From: Hyphomicrobiales bacterium
GTDB lineage: Bacteria; Pseudomonadota; Alphaproteobacteria; Rhizobiales; Rhizobiaceae
Assembly: GCA_900472395.1 (NCBI GenBank)
Contig: UCHV01000017.1
Span: forward strand, 1 to 33,586
DNA length: 33,586 nucleotides
Direction: 5' to 3'
In this document: piece after piece, positions 22,951 to 31,214 of the stretch
How positions within the stretch are numbered: the first letter of the stretch is position 1
Layout of the letters: each line of letters begins with the position of its first letter
Position numbers and translations under genes: made by a program
Notes under the pieces: generated by a model
The model's database searches: none
Told to the model about the DNA's origin: nothing
Seen by the model: only the letters and a program-made list of their open reading frames with translations

Positions 22951-23748
22951 TCACCTGTTGAAGTTCTTTAGCCCGTCCACCCAATCCGCCTCGCTCGCCT
23001 CGCTCGCTAGCATCATGAAATAGGAGCTGATGATGGAGGTGATGGCGGCCTGGGTGCGGAGCGCTTCGTTGGTCTGCTGCGTCAATTCGAGCATGGCACG
23101 GGTGTTGAGATCGATGCTCTGTTTCAGATCCTTGCTGTCGTCGAGCGCCGTGCCGTAAGCCTCGATCCGCGTCATGCTGACATTGGCACGCTTAAACGAA
23201 TTCTCCGCCGTGGCTCCTGAGATGGCCGCGCGCGCCGCCAATTCCGCGAGCATCTTCTTGCTGGGCAGTTCATCGTTCTGGAGGTCGAAGGCGCGGCTGA
23301 GCTTGAACTTTGATTTAAGGTCGTTGAAAGCGTCGATGAGTCCCTGCGGACCAGTAATGGCGCCCGTCAGAGCGCCGGCGGAAAGCTCCTTCAAGCCTTC
23401 GCCGCCATCGCGAGATTGGTTGTCATCACCGAAGGGAGGCGTGGTTCTGGCTCCTGTCTGGGAGCGGTAGAGCTCATCGAGCGTTTGCTTCTGTCCCTGC
23501 GCAGAGTTGAAAAGCTGGCCGATACCGCCGGCAATCACCCGCGAGAGTTCGACCATTTTCATGACCTGCTGGATCGCCACTTCGTCATGGGTCTCCTGCG
23601 CATCTCCCGACGGTGCGGGAGCCGTTCCGGTCCCTGGGTCCGGCGCGGGTGTGACCGCCTGTTGAGCAACGGCCAGCTTGCACGGCATTACCTGCGTGCA
23701 CAGCAGAATCGTCGTGGCCATAAGCGCGGATTGGGCAACGATCTTCAT
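22951..23748 (-). CDS. virB5: VirB5 minor pilus subunit
   Basis: 265 residues from ATG 23748; the frame extends upstream but only through the lipoprotein gene. A signal peptide (cleavage near AVAQQ) is followed by a Pro/Gly linker and an alpha-helical bundle with KMVELSRVIAGGIGQLFNSA, LNTRAMLELTQQTNEALRTQ and a hydrophobic end (SIISSYFMMLASEA). VirB5 tips the T-pilus and contacts the recipient. Longer than the usual 220 residues and divergent, as expected for a host-facing subunit. The start overlaps the preceding stop (ATGA). Confidence 0.85.
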   Translation of the reverse strand: MKIVAQSALMATTILLCTQVMPCKLAVAQQAVTPAPDPGTGTAPAPSGDAQETHDEVAIQQVMKMVELSRVIAGGIGQLFNSAQGQKQTLDELYRSQTGARTTPPFGDDNQSRDGGEGLKELSAGALTGAITGPQGLIDAFNDLKSKFKLSRAFDLQNDELPSKKMLAELAARAAISGATAENSFKRANVSMTRIEAYGTALDDSKDLKQSIDLNTRAMLELTQQTNEALRTQAAITSIISSYFMMLASEASEADWVDGLKNFNR

Positions 23749-23882
23749 GTGATAGCTCCAAGGCTTAGCCCCTTCATGGGCTCCCACAGACAGGCGCAGT
23801 GATTCTTGCGCTCGGCTGGCACGCTCTGGCAGGCAGACAAGACCGACATCGCTACCAGAGCGGCGAGGATTCGTAGCGTCAT
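23745..23882 (-). CDS. small lipoprotein, VirB7-like, between virB4 and virB5
   Basis: 45 residues: MTLRILAALVAMSVLSACQS, a signal sequence with lipobox LSAC, then VPAERKNHCACLWEPMKGLSLGAIT. Its ATG overlaps the virB4 stop and its stop overlaps the virB5 start (ATGA on both sides), so it belongs to the operon. VirB7 is the small outer-membrane lipoprotein that stabilises VirB9, normally encoded between virB6 and virB8, where none is found here. Extra cysteines after the lipid anchor could make the disulphide to VirB9. An entry-exclusion (TrbK/Eex-like) lipoprotein is the alternative. Confidence 0.7.
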   Translation of the reverse strand: MTLRILAALVAMSVLSACQSVPAERKNHCACLWEPMKGLSLGAIT

Positions 23883-26239
23883 TGGAGCATCTCCATCTGA
23901 AAGTCGGGGCGGGTCCGCCAGCTGGCGGACGCCTTTTCTCCGCGCCCTCCGCCAAGCACATCGAGACCGGTGCCCAAGGCGGAAAGGTCGAAATCGAGCA
24001 CGACGCTGTCGCTTCCCGATTTCAGTAGCACCAGATGATTGTCGACATTGCTCATCTGGAGGAAGATCGTCTCGGTCGGCGTTAGGTTGAGCGGCGCGAG
24101 TTCGGCTTCGGTGTTGAACGCACTTGGATAGACCAGACGCGTCACCGCGCTCTCCAAAATGGCATCACCGGCTGCGCTGTTCTTGATATGGGAGACACGC
24201 TGAGTCAGAAGGACGACCGCAACGTTCTTTTTGCGCATCGTAAGCATCCAGTCCTTAAGACGCGCCTCGAAATAGGGATCGTCGAGAAGTTTCCACGCTT
24301 CGTCGAGAACGAGGAGGGTTGGATGCTCGTCTTCGACCAGCCGTTCGATGCGCCGGAAGACATAGCTGAGCCAGGCCGTCCGAACGAGATCATTGTCGAA
24401 GATCTCGGTCAAATCGAAGGCGGTCAAGCGGTTGTCGAAAGCCAGAGGATCCAGGTCCTTGCCGCTGAACAGCCAGCCGAACTGTCCGGTATCATCCCAG
24501 CGACCGAGCCGGTTATAGAGATCGCCTTCATCGTCGGTTGCGCGCAGCTGGCTGCGAAACTGTTCGTAGTTCTGCAGCCTGTGATCTGCCGTGACATTGG
24601 CTTGGACGGCGTCGGTCAGTGCCTGGATCTGTAGAGGCGAAAGTGCATCGTCGTTATGCTCGACAAGGGCCGTCAACCAATCGGTCAGCCAGGCCGCACC
24701 ACGCGTATCCGCTTCGGCCCGCAATGGATTGAACCCAGTTTCCTCACCCATTCTCACGGCCGAATAGCGGCCGCCCATGGCGCGAACGGCCATTTCGAAA
24801 CCATTGTCCTTGTCGAACAGAATGGTGCGGACATCGAGCCGTTGCGCCTGGCTGATCAGGAAAGCGGTACCCAATGTCTTGCCGGAGCCCGTCTGGCCCA
24901 AAACCAAGGAATGTCCGACAGTACGCTGGCCCGGTTTTCCCGGCAAATGAAAATTGAAGCGGAACGTCTCTCCTCGCGCAGTCGGGATAATGGTGACCGC
25001 TTCGCCCCAGGGGCATTTTTCGGGCGGATTGCCTTTCGACAGGCCATGCATCGCGCAAAACTGCGCAAAATTCATCGAGGAAATCATTGCCGGACGAGTG
25101 CGATAGGCGAAGTTTCCGGGATGCTGGGCGAAATAGACGGCACGCGCCGAGAAATTCTCGCGCACGATGGAAGCCCCGGCATCCTGCATGGCGCGGGTGA
25201 TATAAGCAACAGCATCTTCCAGGTCTTTTTCGCTGTGGCAAAACGTTGCGATGCTGCAATGATGCTCGCCGAAAATTACCCGGCCCGAAGCGACATCATC
25301 TTCGGCTTCTTCGAGCTGTGTCATCAGCGAGATGGCGGCATCTTCCGCGGCCCGCATCTGTTTCCTTACGCGAGAGATCTTGCCTTGTGCCGATACGGTG
25401 TCGATAGGTGTAAAGCTCTGGGAGACGACCGTATCGTATGGCAGGTTCAACCGGTCGAAAATCCCAGGATAGGTTTCCGTTGGATAATCCTTGACCGAGA
25501 TGATGGTGCCGAAGCGCTTCTGGCGGTGGTCGGGCCCAAGACATTCGAATATCGAGCCCCTGAACGTGATCTGCGATGTCGCAAGCAGATCGGCGACGGG
25601 CGTGAATTTTGCCCCTGGCACCAGACGACCGCTGGAACCATCGATGATCGTTCGCAACAGCCCCAGCCATCTCCCATCGGAAACAGATAACCGGGTCGGG
25701 CGCGCTTCGCTCGCCGCAACCATACACGTGTTGAGAATCTGATCGAGCCGCATGGCCCGCGTCAGGACTTCCTGCCGGCTATGAACATCCTTCCCCCCGA
25801 ACATAGACAGGAATTTCGCGATCCGTTTAGGCGGACGGACGACGATCGTGACGACGGTAACCCTGTCGCGAAGACCGACATTCTGCAGATAATGCTGCCA
25901 ACGGCGGTCGATCTCGCTGTTGAACGGGTTTGTCTGGATGCTGGCCAAAGACGGCTTCGTTTCCACCGAGATCCGGTGGACGTAATAAGCCATATTGCCG
26001 CGCTGCTGGGCGACGACGCGCGAAAACGCATTGCTAAGTTCCGCCGTATGGCGATGGTCGACCGTATCGGCATTGATGCCCTCGACGACGAAGGATCCCA
26101 TCAGATCGCCATCGCGCAACATAATTGTCTTGTCGTCGACGACGCTGAGATAGGGGAGCCCGCTAACCAGAAGTTGGCCGCGTGGCTTGTGTCGCTGCAC
26201 GATATGCCGCGTCGCCTTGCTAGTGGCCGCCTCAAGCAC
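23879..26239 (-). CDS. virB4: VirB4 ATPase
   Basis: 786 residues. The N-terminal CagE/TrbE domain has DDKTIMLRDGDLMGSFVVEG, LSNAFSRVVAQQRGNMAYYV and FEQLNLP-like segments. The C-terminal ATPase has Walker A LVLGQTGSGKTLG, RTILFDKDNGFEMAVRAMGG, Walker B PTLLVLDEAWKLLDDPYF and the glutamine motif VVLLTQRVSHI. It energises pilin extraction and substrate transfer at the inner membrane. Start ATG 26239 overlaps virB3 by 8 bases. Confidence 0.95.
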   Translation of the reverse strand: MLEAATSKATRHIVQRHKPRGQLLVSGLPYLSVVDDKTIMLRDGDLMGSFVVEGINADTVDHRHTAELSNAFSRVVAQQRGNMAYYVHRISVETKPSLASIQTNPFNSEIDRRWQHYLQNVGLRDRVTVVTIVVRPPKRIAKFLSMFGGKDVHSRQEVLTRAMRLDQILNTCMVAASEARPTRLSVSDGRWLGLLRTIIDGSSGRLVPGAKFTPVADLLATSQITFRGSIFECLGPDHRQKRFGTIISVKDYPTETYPGIFDRLNLPYDTVVSQSFTPIDTVSAQGKISRVRKQMRAAEDAAISLMTQLEEAEDDVASGRVIFGEHHCSIATFCHSEKDLEDAVAYITRAMQDAGASIVRENFSARAVYFAQHPGNFAYRTRPAMISSMNFAQFCAMHGLSKGNPPEKCPWGEAVTIIPTARGETFRFNFHLPGKPGQRTVGHSLVLGQTGSGKTLGTAFLISQAQRLDVRTILFDKDNGFEMAVRAMGGRYSAVRMGEETGFNPLRAEADTRGAAWLTDWLTALVEHNDDALSPLQIQALTDAVQANVTADHRLQNYEQFRSQLRATDDEGDLYNRLGRWDDTGQFGWLFSGKDLDPLAFDNRLTAFDLTEIFDNDLVRTAWLSYVFRRIERLVEDEHPTLLVLDEAWKLLDDPYFEARLKDWMLTMRKKNVAVVLLTQRVSHIKNSAAGDAILESAVTRLVYPSAFNTEAELAPLNLTPTETIFLQMSNVDNHLVLLKSGSDSVVLDFDLSALGTGLDVLGGGRGEKASASWRTRPDFQMEMLQ

Positions 26240-26510
26240 GGTAGACCAACCCTTCTCCGCGCAGAAGCTCGGGGCTCATTCTCGTTTGCTGCACCGTGGC
26301 GATAAAGACGTTGATGATTTTTGGATCATAGGCGGCAAGGGCCCGCAACGCGACATAGCCCACGCCGCCCGCGCCGAGGAGAAAGAGAAACGATCCCGAC
26401 ATGATGAAACCCAGCATGACGACGGTGATCAAAACCACCAGATACATAATCGGCAAGCCGGCAAAGCTGACCTCTCTAGTAAGGCCGATGAAAAGCGGTG
26501 TATGCTCCAT
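26232..26510 (-). CDS. virB3: VirB3 inner-membrane protein
   Basis: 92 residues with the VirB3 opening HTPLFIGLTREVSFAGLP and a hydrophobic hairpin (MYLVVLITVVMLGFIMSGSF, GAGGVGYVALRALAAYDP). VirB3 associates with VirB4 and is needed for pilus biogenesis. Located between virB2 and virB4 as usual. Confidence 0.93.
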   Translation of the reverse strand: MEHTPLFIGLTREVSFAGLPIMYLVVLITVVMLGFIMSGSFLFLLGAGGVGYVALRALAAYDPKIINVFIATVQQTRMSPELLRGEGLVYRA

Positions 26511-26546
26511 GTTTTTAACCTCTCTTGTCGGGATAAATCCGTCACA

Positions 26547-26879
26547 TCAACTCGCGCTAAGCCCTTGGACGAAACTTGCACCGCCGAAGACGATGGCTAT
26601 GCCTAGAATGACGGAGACGGCAAAGGTCCAGTCCATTCGGCCGGTCATGAAGGAGAAGCCGACCGCGATCACAGCGATCGCCGAAATCGAAATGCCGATC
26701 GGGCCGGTGATAGCGTTGACTATCGCGTCGAGGAACGTCTCGACGCCGCCGAAATCCTGCGCCAAGCTCGGACGGCTCGAAAACAGGAGCAAGGACAAAG
26801 CCATAAAGCCAAGCCTCAAGGTCGACCGGCTAAAACCTGTGGCTAAGCGCGTCTTTATTACGTAACTGAGTTTTGTCAT
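26547..26879 (-). CDS. virB2: VirB2 major pilin (T-pilus subunit)
   Basis: 110 residues. A long basic leader ends in LFSSRPSLAQ with cleavage expected near LA-Q. The mature 70-residue pilin has two hydrophobic helices (AITGPIGISISAIAVIAVGF and AVSVILGIAIVFGGASFVQ) around the short polar loop MTGRMDW, the VirB2/TrbC pattern. The start overlaps the virB1 stop (ATGA). Confidence 0.9.
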   Translation of the reverse strand: MTKLSYVIKTRLATGFSRSTLRLGFMALSLLLFSSRPSLAQDFGGVETFLDAIVNAITGPIGISISAIAVIAVGFSFMTGRMDWTFAVSVILGIAIVFGGASFVQGLSAS

Positions 26880-27748
26880 ATGCGACCCCTGTTTTTTGCG
26901 TGTGCGTTATCTGTCGTGATGGCTGGAGCGCAGGCCGTGCGGGATGTTGCGAAGGAAAGCGAAGTCTTCGAAGCCCGGTCGATCCGCGCGTCGGTCTTTT
27001 CCTGTCGGTCTTCGTCCGAGGGCATCGCGGAAGCCTGCGTGGTCTGGCTTGCGGACAAGATCGCCCGCACATAATTTTGCGTTTCGCGATAGGGCGGTAT
27101 GCCACCAAAGCGCCGCACGGCATTCGGTCCGGCATTATAGGCCGCAAGCGCCAGCGCGGGAGAGCCGAACTCTTCCAGCATGGCGGTGAGATAGCGGGCC
27201 GACCCAACCAGATTATCTTGCGGCTCGAAGGGGTCACAAACTCCCAGAAAGCGCGCGGTCTGCGGCATCAATTGCCCCAACCCCATCGCCCCCTTTGGCG
27301 ATAGGGCCAGAGCATGGAAATTGCTTTCGCGTTCGATGAGCGCGTAGAAGAGAGCGACGAAGGCCGAGCGATCGAGATTGGCGGCCGTGACGGCCGGGTG
27401 GCGGGCATAGAGATTGGCCACATCGGAAACGATCATGCGGATCGCGGCGCGCTGAAGTGTGGAACGCGGCGCGCCCGTGGTGGGACGCCGCGATTTGGGC
27501 GTGCCACCCTCTTCGGATTTGATCCGATCATATACAACCGCACTTGCGCCCGGCCTTGGATGGTCAGCCTCCGCCTGTGAAATCGTGCTTACTTCTCCGA
27601 CAGCGGCCTCCACCATCGTGTCGTCGGCACCCTGCTCGAAAACGTCAGCAAGAGATAGAGCGGGACAGAGAACGAGAGAAATCAACATACCCATCGTTAA
27701 TATTATGTATATCTGTGTGATCTTCCGCTTCATTTTCTGCATTTCCAC
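26876..27748 (-). CDS. virB1: VirB1 lytic transglycosylase
   Basis: 290 residues with a signal peptide (ILTMGMLISLVLCPALSLAD) and a goose-type/Slt lytic transglycosylase domain: ALIERESNFHALALSPKGAM (catalytic Glu in ERES), GLGQLMPQTA and ALAAYNAGPNAVRRFGGIPP. It opens peptidoglycan for the channel; the C-terminal tail after the domain corresponds to the processed VirB1* part. First gene of the virB operon. ATG 27748 is the longest start; Met codons at 27742 and 27733 are alternatives. Confidence 0.92.
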   Translation of the reverse strand: MEMQKMKRKITQIYIILTMGMLISLVLCPALSLADVFEQGADDTMVEAAVGEVSTISQAEADHPRPGASAVVYDRIKSEEGGTPKSRRPTTGAPRSTLQRAAIRMIVSDVANLYARHPAVTAANLDRSAFVALFYALIERESNFHALALSPKGAMGLGQLMPQTARFLGVCDPFEPQDNLVGSARYLTAMLEEFGSPALALAAYNAGPNAVRRFGGIPPYRETQNYVRAILSASQTTQASAMPSDEDRQEKTDARIDRASKTSLSFATSRTACAPAITTDNAHAKNRGRI

Positions 27749-27822
27749 TGAATATACATAGCTATCAGGACAGCGATCTGTAGCTCATCTTTTGCTATGC
27801 TCGAACTTACGTATTTATACAC

Positions 27823-27877
27823 ATATAAGGTTTGCGAAAGGCGCGAATGTCAACGAAGGCATGCGTTGCATTTGTAA
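27823..27877 (-). promoter_or_regulatory. candidate virB promoter with vir-box-like site
   Basis: On the minus strand TTACAAATGCAA (27877-27866; the offset TACAAATGCAAC matches 10 of 12 vir-box positions) precedes TTGACA (27853-27848) and TTATAT (27828-27823). The 19-base spacer is long, as is common for activator-dependent promoters. It lies about 75 bases before virB1. Confidence 0.5.
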
Positions 27878-28015
27878 TATGAAAGCCGCTCAGAAAAAGT
27901 GCTTGCATATGGGGGCACCGGGCGCCTTGCGGTTGGTAAAAATATGCTTAACAAAAACAGTAGCTTACAACCTGCACAGCAACCGTTGCGGGAATTTTTC
28001 GCCGCTAAAGTCTGG

Positions 28016-28103
28016 TTACATTGTTACAAATGTAGCAAGAAGTGAGTGGCTTTTGCTCGGTCGTGTTGCAAATGTTCAATCTTACATCTCGTTGCAGATG
28101 TAG
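28016..28103 (+). promoter_or_regulatory. cluster of vir-box-like repeats upstream of virG
   Basis: TTACATTG (28016), TTACAAATGTAG (28024), TTGCAAATGTTC (28066) and TTGCAGATGTAG (28092) are direct near-repeats; the 28024-to-28066 spacing is 42 bases, four helical turns. This suits an OmpR-type activator binding as dimers and would give VirG autoregulation. A TATCTT near 28123 could be the -10, leaving a leader of about 250 bases. Confidence 0.55.
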
Positions 28104-28276
28104 TTGGAGACAGAGGAGCGTCTTATCTTAAGTGAGGGACACTGTCTGAGAGATCACGCCTTGAGAGGCTGTCCTGTCGTAGATACCAAGAAGCGTTTTG
28201 CGACCAGTATATCGGCGTAACGCGCTTGTTCCAAACAATGTGGTCGGTCCATTCCGACAACCTAGCATCGGCGATT

Positions 28277-28327
28277 CATAGGTGAAACCTATGCAGACTG
28301 ATAGGGCATTTATCTTTTACCTATCAG
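28277..28327 (+). repeat. two adjacent hairpins in the virG leader
   Basis: CATAGGT-GAA-ACCTATG (28277-28293) is a 7-bp stem with a 3-base loop. CTGATAGG (28298-28305) and CCTATCAG (28320-28327) form an 8-bp stem with a 14-base loop. Both contain ATAGG/CCTAT, so they could be paired operator dyads or leader RNA structures. The rest of 27878-28385 holds no gene. Confidence 0.5.
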
Positions 28328-28385
28328 CGAGACGACATTAAATTTTTAGTCTGACCTGCAGCGGCAGCACTAAGGGAGACGGAAT

Positions 28386-28523
28386 ATGAAAAAATTAACA
28401 ACTGTTTTTGGCGCTGCAGCAGCCTGCGGAAGCGGGTTGAACGCGGGAACGCTTCGTGTCGTTCGGGAGGAAGACCCGGTGTTCTTCAAATGCAGAAGCC
28501 GTGCACGGGGAGGCCAGTCATGA
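28386..28523 (+). CDS. small protein translated ahead of virG
   Basis: 45 codons starting MKKLTTVFGAAAACGSGLNA, with AAGGGAGA about 6 bases before ATG 28386 and a stop overlapping the virG ATG (ATGA 28520-28523). The N terminus looks weakly signal-like, with a lone Cys but no good lipobox; the rest is basic (FFKCRSRARGGQS). The good ribosome-binding site and coupling suggest it is translated, perhaps as a leader peptide controlling virG. No homologue recognised. Confidence 0.5.
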   Translation: MKKLTTVFGAAAACGSGLNAGTLRVVREEDPVFFKCRSRARGGQS

Positions 28524-29242
28524 AAAATATTCTCGTGGTCGATGATGACGCTACGATTGGTGAAATGCTGGTGGAGTATCTGTCCCAACACGATTTCGCG
28601 ATCGATGTTGTTGGCGACCACATCGGTTTCAAGCGGTATCTTTCCGATAAGACGCCAGATCTCCTCTTGGTAGATATGAATCTCGGGGAAGAGGATGGAA
28701 TGGAGATAGTGCGGGAAATCACCGACCAACTTGATGCGCCCGTGATCATCATGAGCGGCCGTCGGTTGAGCGAGAGCGACCGGGTGCTGGGCCTCGAATT
28801 GGGTGCACGCGACTACGTCGCCAAGCCTTTCAATCTCAGGGAGATGTTGGCCCGTATTCGTGGCGCGTTGAAACATCGCTCGATCCGCGGGGCTTCTGCC
28901 GGGCGGTCCTATGTGTTTAACGGATGGCGTCTTAGCACCAGACATCGCCGGCTGACGAGCGCCGCGGGCATGGAGGTCAAACTCACCGCCAGCGAACTAA
29001 ACATCTTGATCGCCCTCGTAGAATCTCCGAAACGAGTCATGTCGCGCGAGAAAATCCTTTTAGCGACGCGGATCTACGATCAGGAAGTGTTCGACCGAAG
29101 CATCGACGTGCTAATCCTGCGATTACGGCGCAAGCTCGAGAAGTTCGGCTTGGCTAAACACATGATCGTGACGAAGCGCGGATTGGGTTACGTCTTCGAC
29201 GCCGATGTCGAAATAGCACAGAACGCGCGGGTTCTCCAATGA
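28520..29242 (+). CDS. virG: VirG response regulator
   Basis: 240 residues. The receiver domain has acidic pocket D8-D10, phospho-acceptor D52 (LLLVDMNLGEEDG), S79 (IIMSGRR) and K102 (YVAKPF). The OmpR winged helix contains EVKLTASELNILIALVESPK and the VirG-like EVFDRSIDVLILRLRRKLE and RGLGYVFDADV. ATG 28520 is chosen because D52 and K102 then match canonical numbering; the frame continues upstream without a ribosome-binding site. It activates vir promoters after phosphorylation by the VirA-type kinase. Coupled to both neighbours by ATGA overlaps. Confidence 0.92.
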   Translation: MKNILVVDDDATIGEMLVEYLSQHDFAIDVVGDHIGFKRYLSDKTPDLLLVDMNLGEEDGMEIVREITDQLDAPVIIMSGRRLSESDRVLGLELGARDYVAKPFNLREMLARIRGALKHRSIRGASAGRSYVFNGWRLSTRHRRLTSAAGMEVKLTASELNILIALVESPKRVMSREKILLATRIYDQEVFDRSIDVLILRLRRKLEKFGLAKHMIVTKRGLGYVFDADVEIAQNARVLQ

Positions 29243-31014
29243 GGTCCACCATTCTGTGCTGCAGTATCTTGGCACTTAACATCGCAATGTCCAGCACCTC
29301 CAAGGCTGCTTTGCCCGGGACGTTCACGGCGTTAAAGGCGTCAGGAACCGTCGGATCGACAACAGGCCCAATCGACGGAAGCGACGACCGGCTGGTCGTG
29401 GTCGCTGCCGAATTCTGGCCTGAGGTGAACGGTCTGGGGCGACAGATGGCCAAGCGATTAGAACAAGGGCTATCGGCGCTGAAGGGAACGACGATCCGTC
29501 CTCAGAGCAGGGCACGTGGTCGCGCGAGACGGTCCCGCACCGACAACACCGATTATCAGCCCGTACCGCAGAGAGGGCCTGTACCAATTTTGCGTCCAGT
29601 GCCCTCAGTCAAGGCTGAAGACCGCGTCGGGGGCCAAGCTTCTGCAATGGTGGGGCCCAATGCCGATCGCTTGGCGTCAATCATCGCTGCGCTTGGGGCT
29701 GCCGCAGTCCTCTCCCTTGCAGCGGCATTGTTGCATGGTCTGACAGGGCGGCGCCGGCAGCGTCTCTTGGCCGAAGCGCAGATTTATGCAGCAATATCCG
29801 CGATGATGCACTCAAGCGATGAACTGGAACCCAAGCTCTACGAGGTGCTAGACTTGATCAGGCGCTTCTACAGTTTGGGCAGCCTGGCCTTTATCCGGCT
29901 CGACTCCGCGTCCCCATCGACGCTTGCATGTAGCGGCTCCGCCATTCGGGTGACCGACGCCGAATGGCAGTGTCTCAAGGAGAAGCGGGAAAACGTAGAG
30001 GCGGCATCGGCCTCTTTCGGCATCGCCAATGGTAGCGAAGTCGACGGCAGCGACAAGGCGGCTAGCCGCGGTATCGTCGCGTGGTTGGCTCCGGACAGCA
30101 ATTTCGCCATGCTCGGCGCGCAGACCTCAAGACCGCTTTCGATGGCGGGATATTACGCCATCCGCACTATGCATCATTTAGTTGCGAAAGCCGTCGAGAT
30201 ACGCTTGCTGGCCCAAGGTTCGATCATGCAGGATGATGGACAGCATTCGGCAACTGATACCGGACGAGACGAAGCCAGTCGAATAGCTCACGAGTTCAAT
30301 AATCTTCTGACTTCGATCCGCGGCTATGCCGAGATGGCCAATGACTCACTCAGTCTCGGAAATTCGCCGAGTAAATATCTCGACCGGATCCAGCAGGCCG
30401 GCGACAGGGCCAAGAAGATCATCGATTCCATGCTGGATCGTGGTCGGGACCCGGGAGCGAGCAGGATCAATGTCAAATCGGCGATATCGGACGTTATCCA
30501 GGATGTGAAAGTCCTGCTTCCCAAAGAGGTCGACTTGCGGACGTCCTTTGCCAGAGGCTATTACGAAATTGCCGGCGAACCGCAGATCCTACAGCAGGTC
30601 ATCATCAATCTATGCAAAAACGCTGGCGAAGCGATAGAGCGCCGCGGCAGCATCACCGTGCGCGTTTCGCCGGAAAAGCCGCCTTTCAAGGACCGGCGCC
30701 ACCCGTTCAAGACTACGGACCCTCATCTGCGGGTCGCCGTAATCGATGACGGCCACGGCATCGCTCAGGACGATCTCGAACGCATCTTCGATCCATTCTT
30801 CACCCGGAAGCTTGGCCAAAACGGCACGGGGCTAGGCTTGTCGATTGTCCGGCAGAGTGTCGAAAGACTGGGCGGCGTGGTTACCGTCAGCAGCGCGGTT
30901 GGCCTAGGAACGACGGTCGAACTTTGGTTCCCTTTTAAGAGCAAAAAACTATGCTCTTCGAAGGTTAAATCTCGAAAATCCGAACCTAAATTGCGCATAT
31001 CAGCGGCATCATAA
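29239..31014 (+). CDS. VirA-like sensor histidine kinase lacking a receiver domain
   Basis: 591 residues: a signal anchor (1-24), a periplasmic region of about 120 residues with an Arg-rich patch (RARGRARRSR, 91-100), a second membrane helix (about 145-168), a linker of about 180 residues, and a kinase core with H351 in SRIAHEFNNLLTSIRGYAEM (VirA-type H box), N box NLCKNAGEA (461-465), G1 DDGHG (503-507), F box DPFF and G2 NGTGLGLS (528-535). A. tumefaciens VirA is about 830 residues with a far larger periplasmic sensor and a C-terminal receiver. Here the sensor is short and unrelated by eye, and the receiver is missing; a basic tail (KSKKLCSSKVKSRKSEPK) replaces it. Translation is coupled to virG. 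Probably its cognate kinase with a different signal. Confidence 0.8.
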   Translation: MRSTILCCSILALNIAMSSTSKAALPGTFTALKASGTVGSTTGPIDGSDDRLVVVAAEFWPEVNGLGRQMAKRLEQGLSALKGTTIRPQSRARGRARRSRTDNTDYQPVPQRGPVPILRPVPSVKAEDRVGGQASAMVGPNADRLASIIAALGAAAVLSLAAALLHGLTGRRRQRLLAEAQIYAAISAMMHSSDELEPKLYEVLDLIRRFYSLGSLAFIRLDSASPSTLACSGSAIRVTDAEWQCLKEKRENVEAASASFGIANGSEVDGSDKAASRGIVAWLAPDSNFAMLGAQTSRPLSMAGYYAIRTMHHLVAKAVEIRLLAQGSIMQDDGQHSATDTGRDEASRIAHEFNNLLTSIRGYAEMANDSLSLGNSPSKYLDRIQQAGDRAKKIIDSMLDRGRDPGASRINVKSAISDVIQDVKVLLPKEVDLRTSFARGYYEIAGEPQILQQVIINLCKNAGEAIERRGSITVRVSPEKPPFKDRRHPFKTTDPHLRVAVIDDGHGIAQDDLERIFDPFFTRKLGQNGTGLGLSIVRQSVERLGGVVTVSSAVGLGTTVELWFPFKSKKLCSSKVKSRKSEPKLRISAAS

Positions 31015-31050
31015 GTAGTTTATTCTGTAAACCGATGCAAAAGTACAAAC

Positions 31051-31062
31051 GGTAATTTGTAA
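31051..31062 (-). promoter_or_regulatory. weak vir-box-like site before virD1
   Basis: On the minus strand TTACAAATTACC shares the TTACAAAT half of the sites near virB and virG, about 150 bases before virD1. The gap 31015-31214 is AT-rich and holds no gene. Regulation by VirG is expected for virD but this site is weak. Confidence 0.3.
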
Positions 31063-31214
31063 GCTTTTTATGACTCTCGTCCGTTTTTAACTTATGATTT
31101 CATTAGTAACATAAGTCGACAAAGTAATTGTAATTCATGATGACCGGCGCAAAATACATGATCATAAGGAGCGGATATCACGACGCTCCTCGCCTTTAAA
31201 GCGAAGATAGGATC

